64,000 nucleotides of DNA, from NCBI GenBank assembly GCA_950295325.1, contig OX485806.1, positions 45,689,169 through 45,753,168 on the forward strand, written 5' to 3'. This DNA comes from Polytrichum commune (Eukaryota; Streptophyta; Polytrichopsida; Polytrichales; Polytrichaceae). The notes beneath the pieces are model-generated. The model ran no database searches and was not told the origin of the DNA. It saw only the letters and a list, made by a program, of their open reading frames with translations. The first letter of the stretch is position 1, and each line of letters begins with the position of its first letter. The translations under genes were made by a program, and so were the position numbers. Shown piece after piece: positions 1 to 12,650 of this stretch.

Positions 1-462
1 TGTACGTTACAAAATATGATACAACATTGAAGTGCTCCTTGCTAGGAACCTGCAAAGAAAAATTTAAGTTAAGTCAGGAGCAAGAGATAAGACCAATAGC
101 ATAGCATTATTTCCCACTTGCTGATTATAAAACAAAAGTCCACGATTGAATCTCCAAGAAGTTCCCATTTATTTCTTGCACTGCTTGGTATACCACACAC
201 ACAAGCAAAGACATTCTTGCGAGTCACACCATGCTCCTGAAAAAAACCTGCAACAACCTCAAGATTAAAAGTCTAAAGTGAATCCTTCCACTGCTCACAT
301 TTTCTATAACCTCTGTCATCTCTTAAATTGTTTTTCCTGCTATAAAACAGAGCACCCTGATTTGGGTTCAGATTGAAATCAAGTGCTGAAGGTAAATTTC
401 GCTCAATTGATAAATCTAGTGTGGGCAATTTTGGAAAATCTGACAAAGAATGAGATACATAC

Positions 463-762
463 CTGTAAATTGAAGGCCCAAACAAAGGGATCCCCTTTGC
501 CAAGTGTGCTTGCTCGACCTAGAGCTGTCGTAACCCTGTGATTAGGATTCTCCAGAACGTTATCAATTCGAGATTATTTTTTCAACCAATCAAAGGCAAG
601 CGGCTTCAAAAGACAATCATCTCTTGGAATCTTCACTTTATCAGCCAAGTAATGAGGGCCTCTTACTGTGAAGAAATCTCCCAGTAGCGATGACCATCCA
701 GAAGTACTCTCGCCAACATCGGTGCAAATAATGAGCCTCCCTTCTTGAGCTGCTCTATCCAT
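463..762 (-). pseudogene. DUF1336 / EDR2-like protein exon, interrupted
   Basis: Read on the minus strand, this segment has the signature of the plant DUF1336 domain (C-terminal domain of ENHANCED DISEASE RESISTANCE 2-like proteins, thought to act at membranes). Visible hallmarks are a Trp followed by FFTVRGPHYL, then LKPLAFDWLKK, RIDNV and finally PFVWAFNLQ. The segment ends in CAG followed by GTATGT, a good splice donor at the position where the family continues with further coding sequence, so this looks like one real exon of a spliced gene. A TAA at 574-576 lies in frame between DWLKK and SRIDNV, and the family normally reads through here. I did not recognise the following DUF1336 segments toward position 1. 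Minus-strand sequence upstream, to about 1,270, stays open in places but is not a recognised domain. Either a decayed gene fragment or an exon with an assembly error; the domain call is fairly firm, the gene status is not. Confidence 0.6.
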
Positions 763-799
763 TCCTCTGCTTCCTCAAATTTACCTTGTATCGATGCCT

Positions 800-3700
800 C
801 ATTCTCCATTACCTATTTGGATGTAAGCATATCCATGTTTTTTTCCAAGCTTGGCGAAAAATTTGTCCTCTCTCCATGAAAATATGTCATACTGAAGCAA
901 GGGGAGGACGGCCGCACGGAGGTCTGCCATATTCATGTCCAAAACAACAATGGTTGTAAGAAAGGGGAGAGGAGTTACAACGGGGTCAATCCCAGGGGAC
1001 CCCGATGGAGATGGGAAACCCAAACAGTCCAGCATTCCCTCCACCCCCAAAGAAGCCTTGTACCTGTGTATGAGATCTTTCATGGTTTCCAATCGGCTCA
1101 GCAATTTGTGGTTCACAAATGCAAGCTGACGGCTGACAGCCGACAACCACAATCTCATGCTCAATCTTGTCACCCTCGGAGCCAGACATCACGAAAGGAG
1201 GACAACAACCAAGGGTTTGAAGAGGTTGTTTGGGTTTGTACACGAAGAACCCACAATTTCCTCCCACAAGCAGATTCTAATTTGACACACATACAACAAT
1301 GCAAGCATCGGCTGCACCTCACACAAAATAGTGGAATGGGGGTTCCCAACCTGCTAGTCCTCCAAAATATGGCGTCGAAACAAATTGCATAAGGGAGAAT
1401 TAGGTTTTTAGATCTAGGGTTTGGAGGAGAACAGGCCGGTGTGACTGTGCGAGTGACCATTGAGCACATGCCATGGTTCCAGTTCGGGCGGATGGAAAGA
1501 GAGAACACCCACAACCCAAGAATAACAAAACCCAAGAAATTGATCCAACCCACATGCTGGATTTTGCACTCAATAATAGTTGGAGTCGTTCTTGGACCTT
1601 TGTCACACGTTTGTTATGCTCATCCACGTAGGTGCTTGATTGTTGCACAGCAAAGCCATCTTGAACGCCCCCTCCCTCTTCCACACTCCCTTCCTCCTCT
1701 GTGTTCCCTCCTTCCTACGCGCTACCTCCACAGTCCCTGATGCACTTTATGTCCTCCTTTCCTTCCACAAACACTCGTTTGCGCTTTACCTCCCACTTCT
1801 CCGCCTCCTCTTGCCCCCGGTCGTTCAAGTTGGCCTCCCAATCCCCTATCCCCTGGTAGCAGTTGCTCCCTCCCACCTCTCTTCTTCCCTCATTTGCATG
1901 CCTCAATTCGCATTGCCCTTTCCCTTTGATGCATTGGAATACAGGTTGCAAGCATCCAGCGCCAAGAAACTCGACCTCTCTGCTCGCATGGACAAGTCCA
2001 ACGCCAAGAAACTCGACCTCTCTGCTCGCATGGACAAGTCCAACGCCAGCATGCCGCAATAATTTGGCACGCCCAAAGAATCCTAGGCATGCAGTCGTGG
2101 AGGACTTCTCCATGTGAGGAAAGGATAATACGCATACAACTCCCTAACATGGGCACATACAATACCCTAGCTAAGGACATGTCTGAGGTGGGTGCCACAT
2201 TCACCATGTTTGGTGACTATCACCCACATGGGCAACCATGTAGGCGGACAATACATTAGAAGTACTTGCAATTTGCGAGGCATCTGATCATGTTCATATT
2301 TCTTTGCCAAGAACCCAATGATGATTGGACATTGTGCAAATTACACAATGACACATTTTGTGCGTTCAAAGTGATTTTGCCTGCATGTGAGCAAGAATCA
2401 TCACACCCTTTAATGCGTGCTAGTCCCGATGGAGAGTCCTTTGTCACACATACTAGGCTATCCTTGACAAGTGCAATTTTGTTCCATGAAGTGTGAGTGA
2501 AGTGGTGTGTATAACACCTTTTTATTAACTCATGCAAACAATCACAAATGCTTGATCACCATACAATGTCAATGCAACAATTATCCAAATGAATTCCCTT
2601 CACACCCAAATCTAATGGCCCTAACCCTCCCTATGAATTCACCCTAGCTCCCAAGTTCCTCTCCTTCGACAATGCATCCATCCCGTCCAACAACTTGCCT
2701 CAACCGTCTTAAATGTTGATGAAATCCTAATATATCTAAATAACCTTCACAGTCCAATCAATGCGCGCAGGATTTTAAGAGGCAACTCAGTAGTTTAGTT
2801 TTGCCATTTCCATATTCCTGAGATCTTCAGAAAGGTGTGCAGCTCCACTACTACTTACTTACTGCCCAATTGAACCTCCCCAGTAGCATGGAGATCTGAG
2901 CTTCGGCGAACGCTTCTGCAACGGAACCACGACCTTTGCGGTTAAATTATGAAGCTCCAAGACCAAATTGCCGTAGGTGAGCCTCCTCTTCATCTTCATT
3001 TTCCCGTTCATCTTTCTTCGTGTCATCATCCTTTATCAACCTGGTCTATGATCACCGTCACCTTTTGATGATGTCTCTCCTCTGCATTCTAGCAAACCTT
3101 CGTAACTCTCACCTTAACTTTTTACCCCAACCCCACCACCAAACTCCCTCTTTCGCTCGCTCTTGCGCTTTTGCTCTCACGTCTGTCGGTCTGCAGTTAG
3201 AGAGAAAACCTTCCTGCACACTTTTCCATGATAGAAAGATTGTGGCAACAACAACTCTCTCTTTCTCTCTTTCCCTCTTCCTTTTTTTTTCTCCTCATTA
3301 TTTTCCGTTGATTTGAGGAATCCGATACATCAGGGGCCTACTGGAAGGCCCCTACTTAGCTAGAAGTTGAGCTTAAGCAAGTTAGTTTAGCAGCTCATGA
3401 ATGAGAAAACCTCTTCTGCCGTGTGCTTGTTGGTTAGCGGAATCCCAAGGAAGGGCGGTCTGCTACCTGACCATGGTCAAGTCGTGATCCTCGCAGCCCC
3501 CATTGCTTATTATTATTCTTCTTCTTCTTCTTCTCCCCTCTCGAAGATGAACACCACCATGTCTCTCACCAAATTCTCCGGCCTCTCGTGCAGGCCAACA
3601 ACTCAAAGCTCCAACCAAATGAACTCCTCAACGGATCCACCAAATTCTCAAGCACACCATTTCTCCTCACAACTAAACTACCATTGTACTCCTCCTCGTC

Positions 3701-4440
3701 ACCTCCAACTCTTAACCCCCCAAAACACCCAAAAATTCCTAGAAAACTCTAGTAAAAATCAAGAAAAACCTCCCAAATTGGTCACCGGACACGAGGATGA
3801 CTCGAAGCCGAACTCTTTGCACGGTATGGAACACTGGTGCCCCAAGTTCTAAGATCCCTTCCCACGGTTAGGGCACTCTTCTCCTTCTTCCTAATGAATT
3901 GCTTCTCATTCCTCCTCACTTTCACCGCTGCCACACCAAACATGTGAACTCAAATCTCACTGCCAGCAACGCCACATTTTTGAACCAATAACTGGTTCAC
4001 CCTAAACTGATGCAATCATTCACCAACAACTCCCACATTAAGGTTTCGCATTGAACAATACTTCATGTTTGTGCAGAAACCCGTTCACCTAGGAAAATCG
4101 GGTTATGCTTGGGTAGCAGACACCTTGGGAGAGTACAAGCCCATCAAGGGAAAGGAGAAGAAATGGCCAAAATACAAATGCCCCGGGGTGCCAATGACAC
4201 CCAACACGGGTGCCAAGCCACCCACATATGGTGGCCACCCTCGGCAGTGCATTGTGCAACCCATGAACGCCAACCCGCTTGCAACCCTATGCCCAAAACC
4301 CAAACCCGATGCACAAAAGAACGTCACCCAAAGGCTACCAAAATGGTGGCGGTCAACCAACCAGGTTGACATCGCAACCATCACCCATCTAAACCAAGTT
4401 ACACCCAACATTTGCTGACATATACCCAAATTGTAGTCGT
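800..4440. other. Unrecognised region, no supported gene
   Basis: Several short open frames occur on both strands, but none shows a recognisable domain or convincing codon bias. Low-complexity stretches explain some of them: pyrimidine-rich runs near 3,240-3,300 and a TCT repeat at about 3,511-3,535. The segment is less AT-rich than the flank that follows. Low-copy DNA flanking the DUF1336 exon is possible. Confidence 0.4.
1961..2052 (+). repeat. Exact 42-bp tandem duplication plus partial third copy
   Basis: A 42-bp unit starting GCCAAGAAACTCGACCTC occurs at 1,961-2,002 and again, without change, at 2,003-2,044; a third copy begins and then diverges. The unit is 14 codons long and stays in frame within a 140-codon open frame at 1,640-2,062. 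I do not recognise that frame as a gene. Confidence 0.8.
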
Positions 4441-5139
4441 GGCGGTAGTCAGACTGCAGGTTTTAGTCAAAATGGCAGTGGACACAGACCCTACCATCAC
4501 CGCAGAGAAGGGTTGATTTGGACACAATTATTTTTAGTGTTTGAGGTCATCAACCGAGGGAACAACCTTACATCCAATGATAAGATAAATGGAGACAAAA
4601 TACTTGTAGAGCTCAACTACTTTTACTTGTTCCTAGAATTGACCTTGACATAAAGACTTAGAATATCTTTTGGATTCAAATGGCTAAACCACCTAATGTC
4701 AATATTGTTTGTTGTTATTTTCTTTTGGTCCACAAATGTTTTCCCTCGTTATATTGGTAGGTGTCTTTGTTATCCTTTAAAAAAATATTTTACATTGTAT
4801 TCATCATGATGGAATTTTAAGTATAACTTAAAAGTAATTTTTGTTGTAATGAATTGTTTTCTTGGTGACATTTCTTCAAGTAGTCACATTTGATCAAGTG
4901 TTGTTTTTAATCTATCAACTTGGTTTTTGGTATCTTTCCTTGTAATGTTGTAACTTCTTCATGTGCTATATGAGTTTTTTAAGCTCAAGTATTACTTTAT
5001 ATTTGTGCATCACAATGTTGTGATTTTTTCACGTGCCACAATTATATCTTAAAGCTGAAATATTACTTTAAGCATTGATCTAAATTTTATCAATTTCTCA
5101 TCGTATTTTAAAGGTTTGTAACGTCTTCATGTGCCGCAG
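4441..5139. other. AT-rich intergenic DNA
   Basis: AT-rich sequence with no open frame of note and no recognised repeat or RNA gene. Confidence 0.4.
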
Positions 5140-5409
5140 TTGTTTCTTCTTCTTCTTAAATAACTAGTTAATTTTTCTTCAAGTAACTAAGTATCTTAAG
5201 TAACCAAGTTGCCAAGTAGTCCAATAATCCAAGTATTCAAGTGACTCTCTTATAAGTTAACCAAGTGACCAAGTAGCCAAGTAATCTAAGTATTCAATTG
5301 ATTATTTTATACGTTAATCAAGTAAAAAATTTGTATTTCTTCCAAGTAATTGAGTATCTTCAGTGACTGAGTTGCCAAGTAATAAGTTCCTTATTCTTTC
5401 CCAAGTAGC
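5140..5409. repeat. Degenerate CCAAGTA-type minisatellite
   Basis: Short units built on (C)CAAGTANN recur more than a dozen times with variable spacing (for example AACCAAGTGACCAAGTAGCCAA near 5,258, described here as three adjacent units). The array ends where the copia-type LTR fragment begins. Confidence 0.6.
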
Positions 5410-5685
5410 TAAGTATTATGGGAATCAATAGGAGATAAAATTGCACAAGCACAAATACCTATACAAATGCATATGAACAATGCTTGGAGTGAGATAGTCT
5501 CATACTCTCTTGCTTTGTCTTTTATTGTTTATTTTCACTTCATTGGTTCACACAAACAATATGAGATAACTCTTATCCCTCTTCGGACTGGCATGGTAGC
5601 TTTATCCTAACCTTATTCTATATCATGCCTCTTCATGTATATTTTTATTGACTACAAGCAATCTAATGCCCTTCCAAAATACAAA
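5410..5685 (-). mobile_element. Ty1/copia-type LTR fragment
   Basis: The reverse complement aligns almost end to end with the 3' LTR that follows the copia RNase H remnant at 60,613. Shared blocks include CATTAGATTGCTTGTAGT, GGATAAGAGTTATC, GTGTGAACCAATGAAG and ATTTTATCTCCTA. No adjacent copia coding sequence was seen on this copy, so it is a solo or truncated LTR. The U5-side end abuts the CCAAGTA minisatellite. Confidence 0.7.
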
Positions 5686-6655
5686 CCTCAATATTAAAAT
5701 TTTCCACCCTTGGATACAATTTCATAGATATCCACATTTGCCACTAGATTTTAATCTCAAAGACATAAATATTTTGGTTTATACTAGTATAATGACTTTT
5801 CAGTCACAACCTTTAACTCGCAATCCACATGAATGCATGGATCAAATCATCTTATTACCGGATTGTTGGAGCCACTTGTTGTACATTGTGCCTGCAAGGT
5901 TACATCTTGGCATTTTCACATGTTCATCCATTGTCATATCATGCAAACATTAAATAGATTATAGTAAATTATATATAATTTCTATTCAAAATCAAAGTAC
6001 ATTGCAAAATACATAGTGGTTTTGCATTTACAAAAATCATATGAACACTCTCCCATTCCACTCAACTCAAGAATTTGTCCATTCCTAAGTTTTGAAGAAA
6101 AACCTCCTCCCCTTTTGTAAACTCTAGTTGCATTGCCTTGGTCTTAACACATAATGCATTCTCAGAGGTTGACCTTACCCTCACCATTTTTTGGGCATTG
6201 GTTTGCATTTAGATTGTAAGCCTATGCATGAACTATACTTGAAATTTTTCTCTTATTGCACTAGACCTTGTTTTCTTGCACCAACCTCCTTTCATACTCT
6301 GCTAGCCTGAGCTTGATCAACCTTTCTTGCTTCCAAGATCTCTCTCTCTTGAGGTTTGTGAAGCTTTTGATATTATCTGCAACTGAGACATTAAGGTGCC
6401 ATACTATTTTTCATAACCATTGTGGCCTTTCTATGGACACACTTCATGTGATTTGTTTTCATGCTACCTATAAATGTCTCGTGGCGTTTCTTATGAGTTT
6501 TTCTACAAGTTACCATTTTAAATTTGTTTAAGTATTAAATCCTCAATGGTAAGTGTGTTTTGGTTTAGTAGGTGGTTGGTTACTCATCCTTGACAAAGAT
6601 ATCTCAGATAGAATTGTGGATTTCTTCTCTTATTGGGATTTGATTTGTAGGACCT
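5686..6655. other. Unrecognised AT-rich DNA
   Basis: Open frames here are short and without recognised domains. Nothing further is supported. Confidence 0.3.
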
Positions 6656-7376
6656 TGTCGCAACCCTTGCTAGTGCCCCTTAACAATCTTGGTCATTTTC
6701 CAAGTCTAGCAAAGGTCACGAGCGAACCCTTTGCATTCCACCATGCGAATGGTCAGATCTCCATACGACGGACCTTTTAGCTCGTAGGAGGGGGACCAAG
6801 CCTCCTATACTTGCATCTGGGACTCTCATTTTAATCGGTAACCAATGCTTAGATGTGGGCTTCCATCCATGAATGTCCAATATTTAGTTGATCATTGCAA
6901 TGCCAAAGCAACACTACTACAACCCAAACCATATTAGGCAACTATGCCCCCATGTTGGGCCAATGCTCGTGGAAGCCGTGCCGTTCGGCCTCGAGTGGGT
7001 TCGGCCGACCGCGTCGCCTCACTCATATAAGCCTATAGGACCTTTTGTCTTTCTACCAAGAGTTGGGGCCAAATATACATTTTTCCTTAGCAATTGGAGC
7101 TGGAAGTTCCAAGCAACTTCCAAACAACATAACTTCTTTTTATAATCTCTAATGTTCACATGTGACCACTCCATCGTCATTTACATTTCACATAGATGTT
7201 GATAGACTCCCCTCTTGCCCCCATTCAGACAAGTATTGAAAAAATTATGCATGCTCAAACTTTGATAATCTTGGGAGCCACTCCCATGCCACTAATGTAC
7301 TACGACGTTGTCCCAGGACAATGCCCCACTCAAATTGCCATATCTCCTAGCTCACACCTCCAATTAAGGCGTTATT
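6656..7376 (-). mobile_element. Ty3-type LTR (family A), left part of a split solo LTR
   Basis: Begins TGTCGCAACCCTTGCTAG, the same terminus as the intact LTRs at 31,895 and 37,982, and runs co-linear with them for about 720 bp until it is cut by the element starting at 7,377. The missing about 230 bp of the LTR are found at 13,120-13,349 in the same orientation. The joined length (about 951 bp) fits the 975-bp intact LTR. No internal region of the same element adjoins it, so it was a solo LTR or remnant before the later insertion. Confidence 0.85.
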
Positions 7377-8099
7377 TGTCGGAACACGAGATCGACATAA
7401 ACATCAGGTTAAGCATTTTTAGTGCTTAATCCGGCTGTCCAAATGATCCGAGTATCATTCCAAGGACCTTGTGAAGTGTAAGATTGTCGTTCCTCTCCTT
7501 CCCTGCCTGAAAATCAACCACCGAGCGGAATGGCCTTTCCGTTTTCGGATGGACTGTTTGGAAATCCTCACTTCCGGGACTTGCCTTCCGGATGAACCAC
7601 TAAATCTAAGACATACTCCTACTCCTATCTCCTCAAATCCTACCTCCTCTAGTCCTAACTCCAGTGGTGATGTGGTTCATCTGAGGAAAATGCTCCGCTA
7701 TGGCCACGTTCCGGTATTCCCTCACAACCAGTGCGGATCAGCTTCATCCGGCCTGGCAGGTCACACAGAGAATCCGTAATGTATGCCCAGAACTAAAACG
7801 ACAGATTGATCTGGATCCACTCGGGGTCTATAAATCCAGGATAACTGGGCGACCCGTACCGCTTTCGAACTACCCCTCCCAAATACTGTGGGACCTCATC
7901 AAAAGGTCGGATGGCATAAGACCGAGTACCCATCAAGCTCCTTACGCATTCCTAACAGCGGCTATTCCACATAGAAGTTATACAGGCAAACGGGATAGCA
8001 AGGTTTCACCTCCCACTACACCACATAAGTGGTCAACCCAACCCTATAGCCGGATTCGATCCGGGCCTTTCCCTCTCGTACTATCTTGATTTCCTGACT

Positions 8100-8300
8100 C
8101 TTTTATTCTCCTTCATCCTTGGACACACTCCGGACTATTTGTGCACAAAACACACCAAGGCTATAGAGAATCAGAGTTTTATTGAGTTAGAAAGCACAAA
8201 ACAACACAAAGGGGGGGAAAAAACCCTTCCCCAACTTCAAAACCTCTTAAATAGTGGTCTTTGACCCCAAACTGAAGGGGCGGCGCCGTTGTCCGCTCTA
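8100..8300 (-). promoter_or_regulatory. TATA-like / AATAAA block in the 3' part of the element
   Basis: On the minus strand CACTATTTAAGAGG is followed by AGTTGGGGAAGGG and, about 70 bp later, CAATAAAACTC. The plus-strand copy has CTACTTAAGG, AGTTGGGGAAGGG and AATAAATTCC in the same order (57,175-57,256). A TATA box closely followed by a poly(A) signal is the usual layout of a plant LTR's U3-R boundary. Confidence 0.5.
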
Positions 8301-8560
8301 CCCTACCCTAACTGAGAATGCCTTGGAATCGACGCGTTTGCGGAAATTTTGGATCTCAGATCCTACTTTCACGCTGACACAAAATTTGAACTGCCTAGTC
8401 CTAACAAGATCTTCTATTCCTGACTACCCAACTGCCTAACACTACCTAACTATCTAAATCAAGTGGTGCGGTGCTTCTTCGGTGTTGTACATGCCTTGGA
8501 CTGAGTGGTTGTCCCAGCTAGCCCATTGATTCCGGATGCTCCGCCACCTGGGGTTAGCAA

Positions 8561-11500
8561 TCACCTCTCCTGCAGCCGAGTGAAGATCTTGCGCATGCTA
8601 GGAGAAGGGGTGACCTCTTCCTTGGACTCCTCTGCTGTTGAAGGCTCCCACGATCCGTCGTCTGAGCCGGAACTCTCCGGGGTCAGAACCTCCTTCTTCT
8701 TCCTGGAGCTCTGCCTTGGTGAAGGCTCACTCTCCGCTGTCCATCCTTTGTTCCGACTACTCGGGGTCGGAGTGATCCGTCGCTCTCTAACCGCCAAAGG
8801 GGGTGGCTGTCCCAAGGGTTCCACGATCATGCAATCGGGTGCGAGTGATGCACCCCGTGGGTCGTTCATTTGCAAATTAGCTCAAGAAGACTCACGGTGA
8901 AACATCACGTAAATTTATATTCGCTTGAGAACTACCGTGCCTCATTAATATGTTCGGTCCTCGAATTAATAATCCCTCTCTTCTCCTTATGATATGAATA
9001 TAATTATTGGAGTGAATACAATCTCATTATCTTAATTCTTATTCTCAATGTAAGGCATCATTGATAATAAGAACCATTAGATTTAAAGAAAGCTTCAAGA
9101 GGTGTAACAATATCCTTGATAATAATATAGTATTCAATAAATTGTATGAATCCTTAATGTTAGTAGTTCATAAACATTAATCACACAAATGATAATAATC
9201 TTATAATGATGAAGAAGATCTAATATTCTTGAGTCTTCCTTTTTAAGCTCAAGTGTTACTACTTATAATATTGTAACTTGACATGTATGCATATAGTAGT
9301 TATAATTTCATGAACACATCATTGATTGTTTTGCAATGTCACGTTTAACATTCAAAGTGTTTTAATGACAATAATAATTATAACTCTCTTGAGGTTTATT
9401 CAAGAAAAAGAACTCCTCTTTGATTGTTAATGACATCCAACAACTCACAAAGTATCTTAAGAGGAGAAGCACTTTTACTACAAAGTGTTTCTTGATGACG
9501 AGAAGATAAACCTATCTCTCTTGAGTTTTGCTCAAGAGAGAGAGAGATCTTTTCTTGAATAGATAATCCTTCAAATTGTAATGACATCCAACAACTCACA
9601 AAGAATCTTAAAGTAAGAAGCTTCAATAACAATTGTAGTAAGTAAATTATCTTATATCAATATTACTTCATTCATATGTATTCAAACTTTGCTATGAATT
9701 AATGTCTTCATCATTCTTGTTAATCATAAGTTCAACAATCAATATGTAGTATAATATGTATAATACTTATAAGTCAATTATGTAGTTTTCAATAATAAGC
9801 TTCTCCTCTTTTGAAGGAGTTGCAATCGTTAAGTTGTTTTGCTTAAATCATAACATGCATATAATTCTTCAATCATTCAATCACATGTATATTTATAATT
9901 CCCTTTTGAGGAGATCAATGATAAGTTCCGCTTTGAGAGATAATCTTGTTTCCTTCACTCAAATTGACAATCACTTTCTCAATTCAATCTTTCTCAAAGT
10001 CCCATTGATTCTCCAATTTGTCTTGAGTGCTTTGTTCTCACCCCCACACTATCTTTTGAGTTCTTTCTCAAAAGAGTCTACTCAATCTACTCTACTCTCG
10101 GTTGCTCAATCACTTAAGCTACAAAGTACTATTGACGACTCGTAGTTCAAATTGAGAGAGGTAGAAAGATCACACGCATTTGTAGAAAAGATAAGTGTAT
10201 TGCAAAAGTTCCTCAAGAGGAGAGTTATAAAAGCTTCAAGTGATTCTTGACACTCAAATTTAAGATAACTTCGTTGTGTAGAAAATGAGGTATAAGTCTC
10301 CTAAATTGCTTCCCTTATATAGTCTTTTCTTCCTATCCAAAATCTATACTAAGAGTGGTTGTTAACTTCCACTTCCTAGATACTAACTATCTTTGATATG
10401 TGTAGATAATATCTATCCTAAACGGTTATAACCGTTTCATCACCTTAATGTTCGTATTCCTAAGATTTTCCTAATTCCTTGTTGTGGCTACATTCTAAAC
10501 TCTTTTTGGAGATCAATCAAATCTTCAAGTTGATTGATTAATGATCATAGAATGTACCATGTTCCTATATTCCTCTTAATGTCTTCATAATGTCTTTGTA
10601 GCATAAGAATCTAAAATTCTTATCATAATCATACTTTCTCAAAATGCTACATTTTCCATAATCATGTCTCTTCAAAATCCTACATTCTAATATATTCCCT
10701 AACCATACTTCTTCGGATAATCCTTCATCCTCAAAATCCTACATACTATGCTAATAGAATGTAATTCATACTTCCTATAACCCTATATACCCTTATATAC
10801 CTCTTACATAAGTCCTTTCATCCTTATATAATGGTCTTCCTTCCTAAATTCTAAGTTTTCCTTTGCTAACCCACTGGGTACCCATTGCCGTGGGTAATAG
10901 AACCTATAACCGCACGTAATGTGTGTAAAGCCGTGGCAGTGACCCTATTACCGTGGCCGACCTTTGGAGAGCTTTCTTCGGTGTTCTTCTTCGGCATTCT
11001 TCCTCTTTTCTCTCCGGAGTTGTTTGATGTCGTTATGTGCTTTATCTTGCTTCTTTCTCTTCTATAATGTTGCTACTCAACAGCGAGTGGCTGCGAAATC
11101 TGTACCGCAAGGGCCTTATCGCGATCCGGAGTCTTGGCTCGCTCCGGAATCCTGGTCCTCTCTGGAGTCTAGGTTTTTTTCTGCAACTGAGCCCTTTCCA
11201 GCATTGGAGACTAGACCCGTCCTGACCTCACAAAACGCTCCGTGTCTTTCCTCCGAATTGGAGGTGACCGGACCCTTTTCGGCTCTAGGGTCTTCTCGCG
11301 AGCCGGAGCCTTGCCGGATTCCTACTGCCTTGAGGTCCCTGCGGCTTGGCTAGGCCCTGGAGTGGCCTAGGCGGTTGGGACGAGCTCCACCTCGCCTACC
11401 ACTTCGTAAATCCCGGCCGTGGGCGATCCGGGCAGGTTTGAATCCGTCATCCGCCTTGGGGTCCGCGCGGGGGCAGAAGCTTCTGAATTTCCTTCAACAG

Positions 11501-12650
11501 GTCCTTCATTGACATGGAGTACTTAACCAGAATCTGCAGGGTTTTCCGGGTTGAGGAAGGATCCACCGTCTCCACGAGTTTGTCGTACATGTGGGCTTTG
11601 TTGACGATCTCTCCTGGATATCCGACCAGCCCCCGGACTCGGTCCAACCTTCTTAGCCAGTTCCCGGAGGATGTTTCCGGGTCCGCAGTTATCCAATGCC
11701 CTACTTACACCCCGGGTAATATGCTCCAGCCGGAAATAATGATTCTAGAGGTGGGTCAGCTCCTCCCGGACTCGCTTGAAGGGAGTCTCCGGATATTTGA
11801 AGGAGGACATGTCAATAACCCTCCAGTTCGGCTCCCTGCTTGGGCCGGCTTCGCTTCGGGGCTGAGGAGTGGCCGTTCTTCTCGCTTCGGGGGTGGGTGC
11901 GACAGGAGGCGGCTCAGGGACGGCAGGGTCGCTGAATGATTCTTCCGTTCTGGCATCTGTCAACTCAACCTCCGGCCCGAGTTTGTAGATGACCTCATCC
12001 TCCGCAATTGTTAAATCATCCCCCTTTTCTTCCTTAACACACCCATTCCGCTAATAAAGATGAAGAATGTAGGGGGAGAGAGGAGAGGTTTTCTTGCCAA
12101 TGTGAGGGATCGACTTCTCCACCAATTCATGGATGAGCCGTCCCAAATTGACTGGCCGCGTTCCGGACACGGCTCCGAAGATGGTATTAGCCATTGTGAT
12201 GCTTAACCTCTTGGGTTTCTCTGGATAGAGAATGGGGAGGCAAAATTCTATTACCCTACGCTCCCTAGGGTTTCGGCAATCTCCCGGATAGAACCCATCC
12301 TTTGGATCATGCTCCATTCTGAACTTGCCTACAAAGTAAATATCCTTCCGGTTTGCCCACCTTTCGCCCTTCCTCAGCGCAAACCCATAGACATCAGCCC
12401 AAACCTCTGCCGTCCACTGTTCCAGATTCTACCGCATTGTCCTCTTCCACTGATTCCCTCTCTTAGACAAAAACTCCCTCAATGTGGCCTCGCTCCGCAA
12501 ATTCCAGGGCTTCGCCAGGAGGCCCTCGCATCCCATCCGGGTGAGGTCCTCTATCAACTCCTTCAGCTCCGACTCCCGAGTCGGGATGGCAGGCGCTACA
12601 TTCTTAAGGGGAATCGGAACAGGATCATCGTCCTCCCGCACTTGCGGCAT
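8561..12650 (-). pseudogene. Decayed copy of the family X protein gene
   Basis: Pieces of one protein appear in order on the minus strand: the N-terminus at 12,650-12,429 (MPQVREDDDP start, KPWNLRSEATLREF), 12,317-12,051 (HDPKDGFYPGDCRN, TMANTIFGAVSGTRPVN), 11,963-11,745, 11,647-11,447 (GYPGEIVNKAHMYDK, ILVKYS) and the linker IYEVVGEVELV near 11,400. The C-terminus (TPSPSMRKIFTRLQ) is at 8,870-8,561, beyond a 2.2-kb AT-rich interruption. Each piece has a clear counterpart in the 680-codon frame at 54,930-56,969. Stops and frameshifts separate the pieces, and about 45 codons of the Arg/Pro-rich tail are missing at the interruption. Between copies the N-terminal half is better conserved than the tail, suggesting past selection on the protein. 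Confidence 0.75.
8871..11082. mobile_element. AT-rich insertion of unknown type inside the family X element
   Basis: Sequence composition changes sharply to AT-rich and the co-linearity with the plus-strand copy is lost between these points. In minus-strand sense the segment starts TGTTGAGTAGC and ends AATTTGCA, so TG...CA ends are possible. The 5-bp flanks do not match and about 45 host codons are gone, so it is not a clean insertion. An internal 25-bp direct duplication is found at 9,428-9,452 and 9,579-9,603, 151 bp apart. No coding sequence is recognised. Boundaries are approximate. Confidence 0.5.

Noticed and set aside
3240..3300. Pyrimidine-rich run as a splice branch/polypyrimidine signal
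   Set aside because: No exon with coding potential follows; it is simple-sequence DNA.
5140..5409. A CRISPR-like array
   Set aside because: Units are short, degenerate and without unique spacers of constant length; the DNA is eukaryotic.
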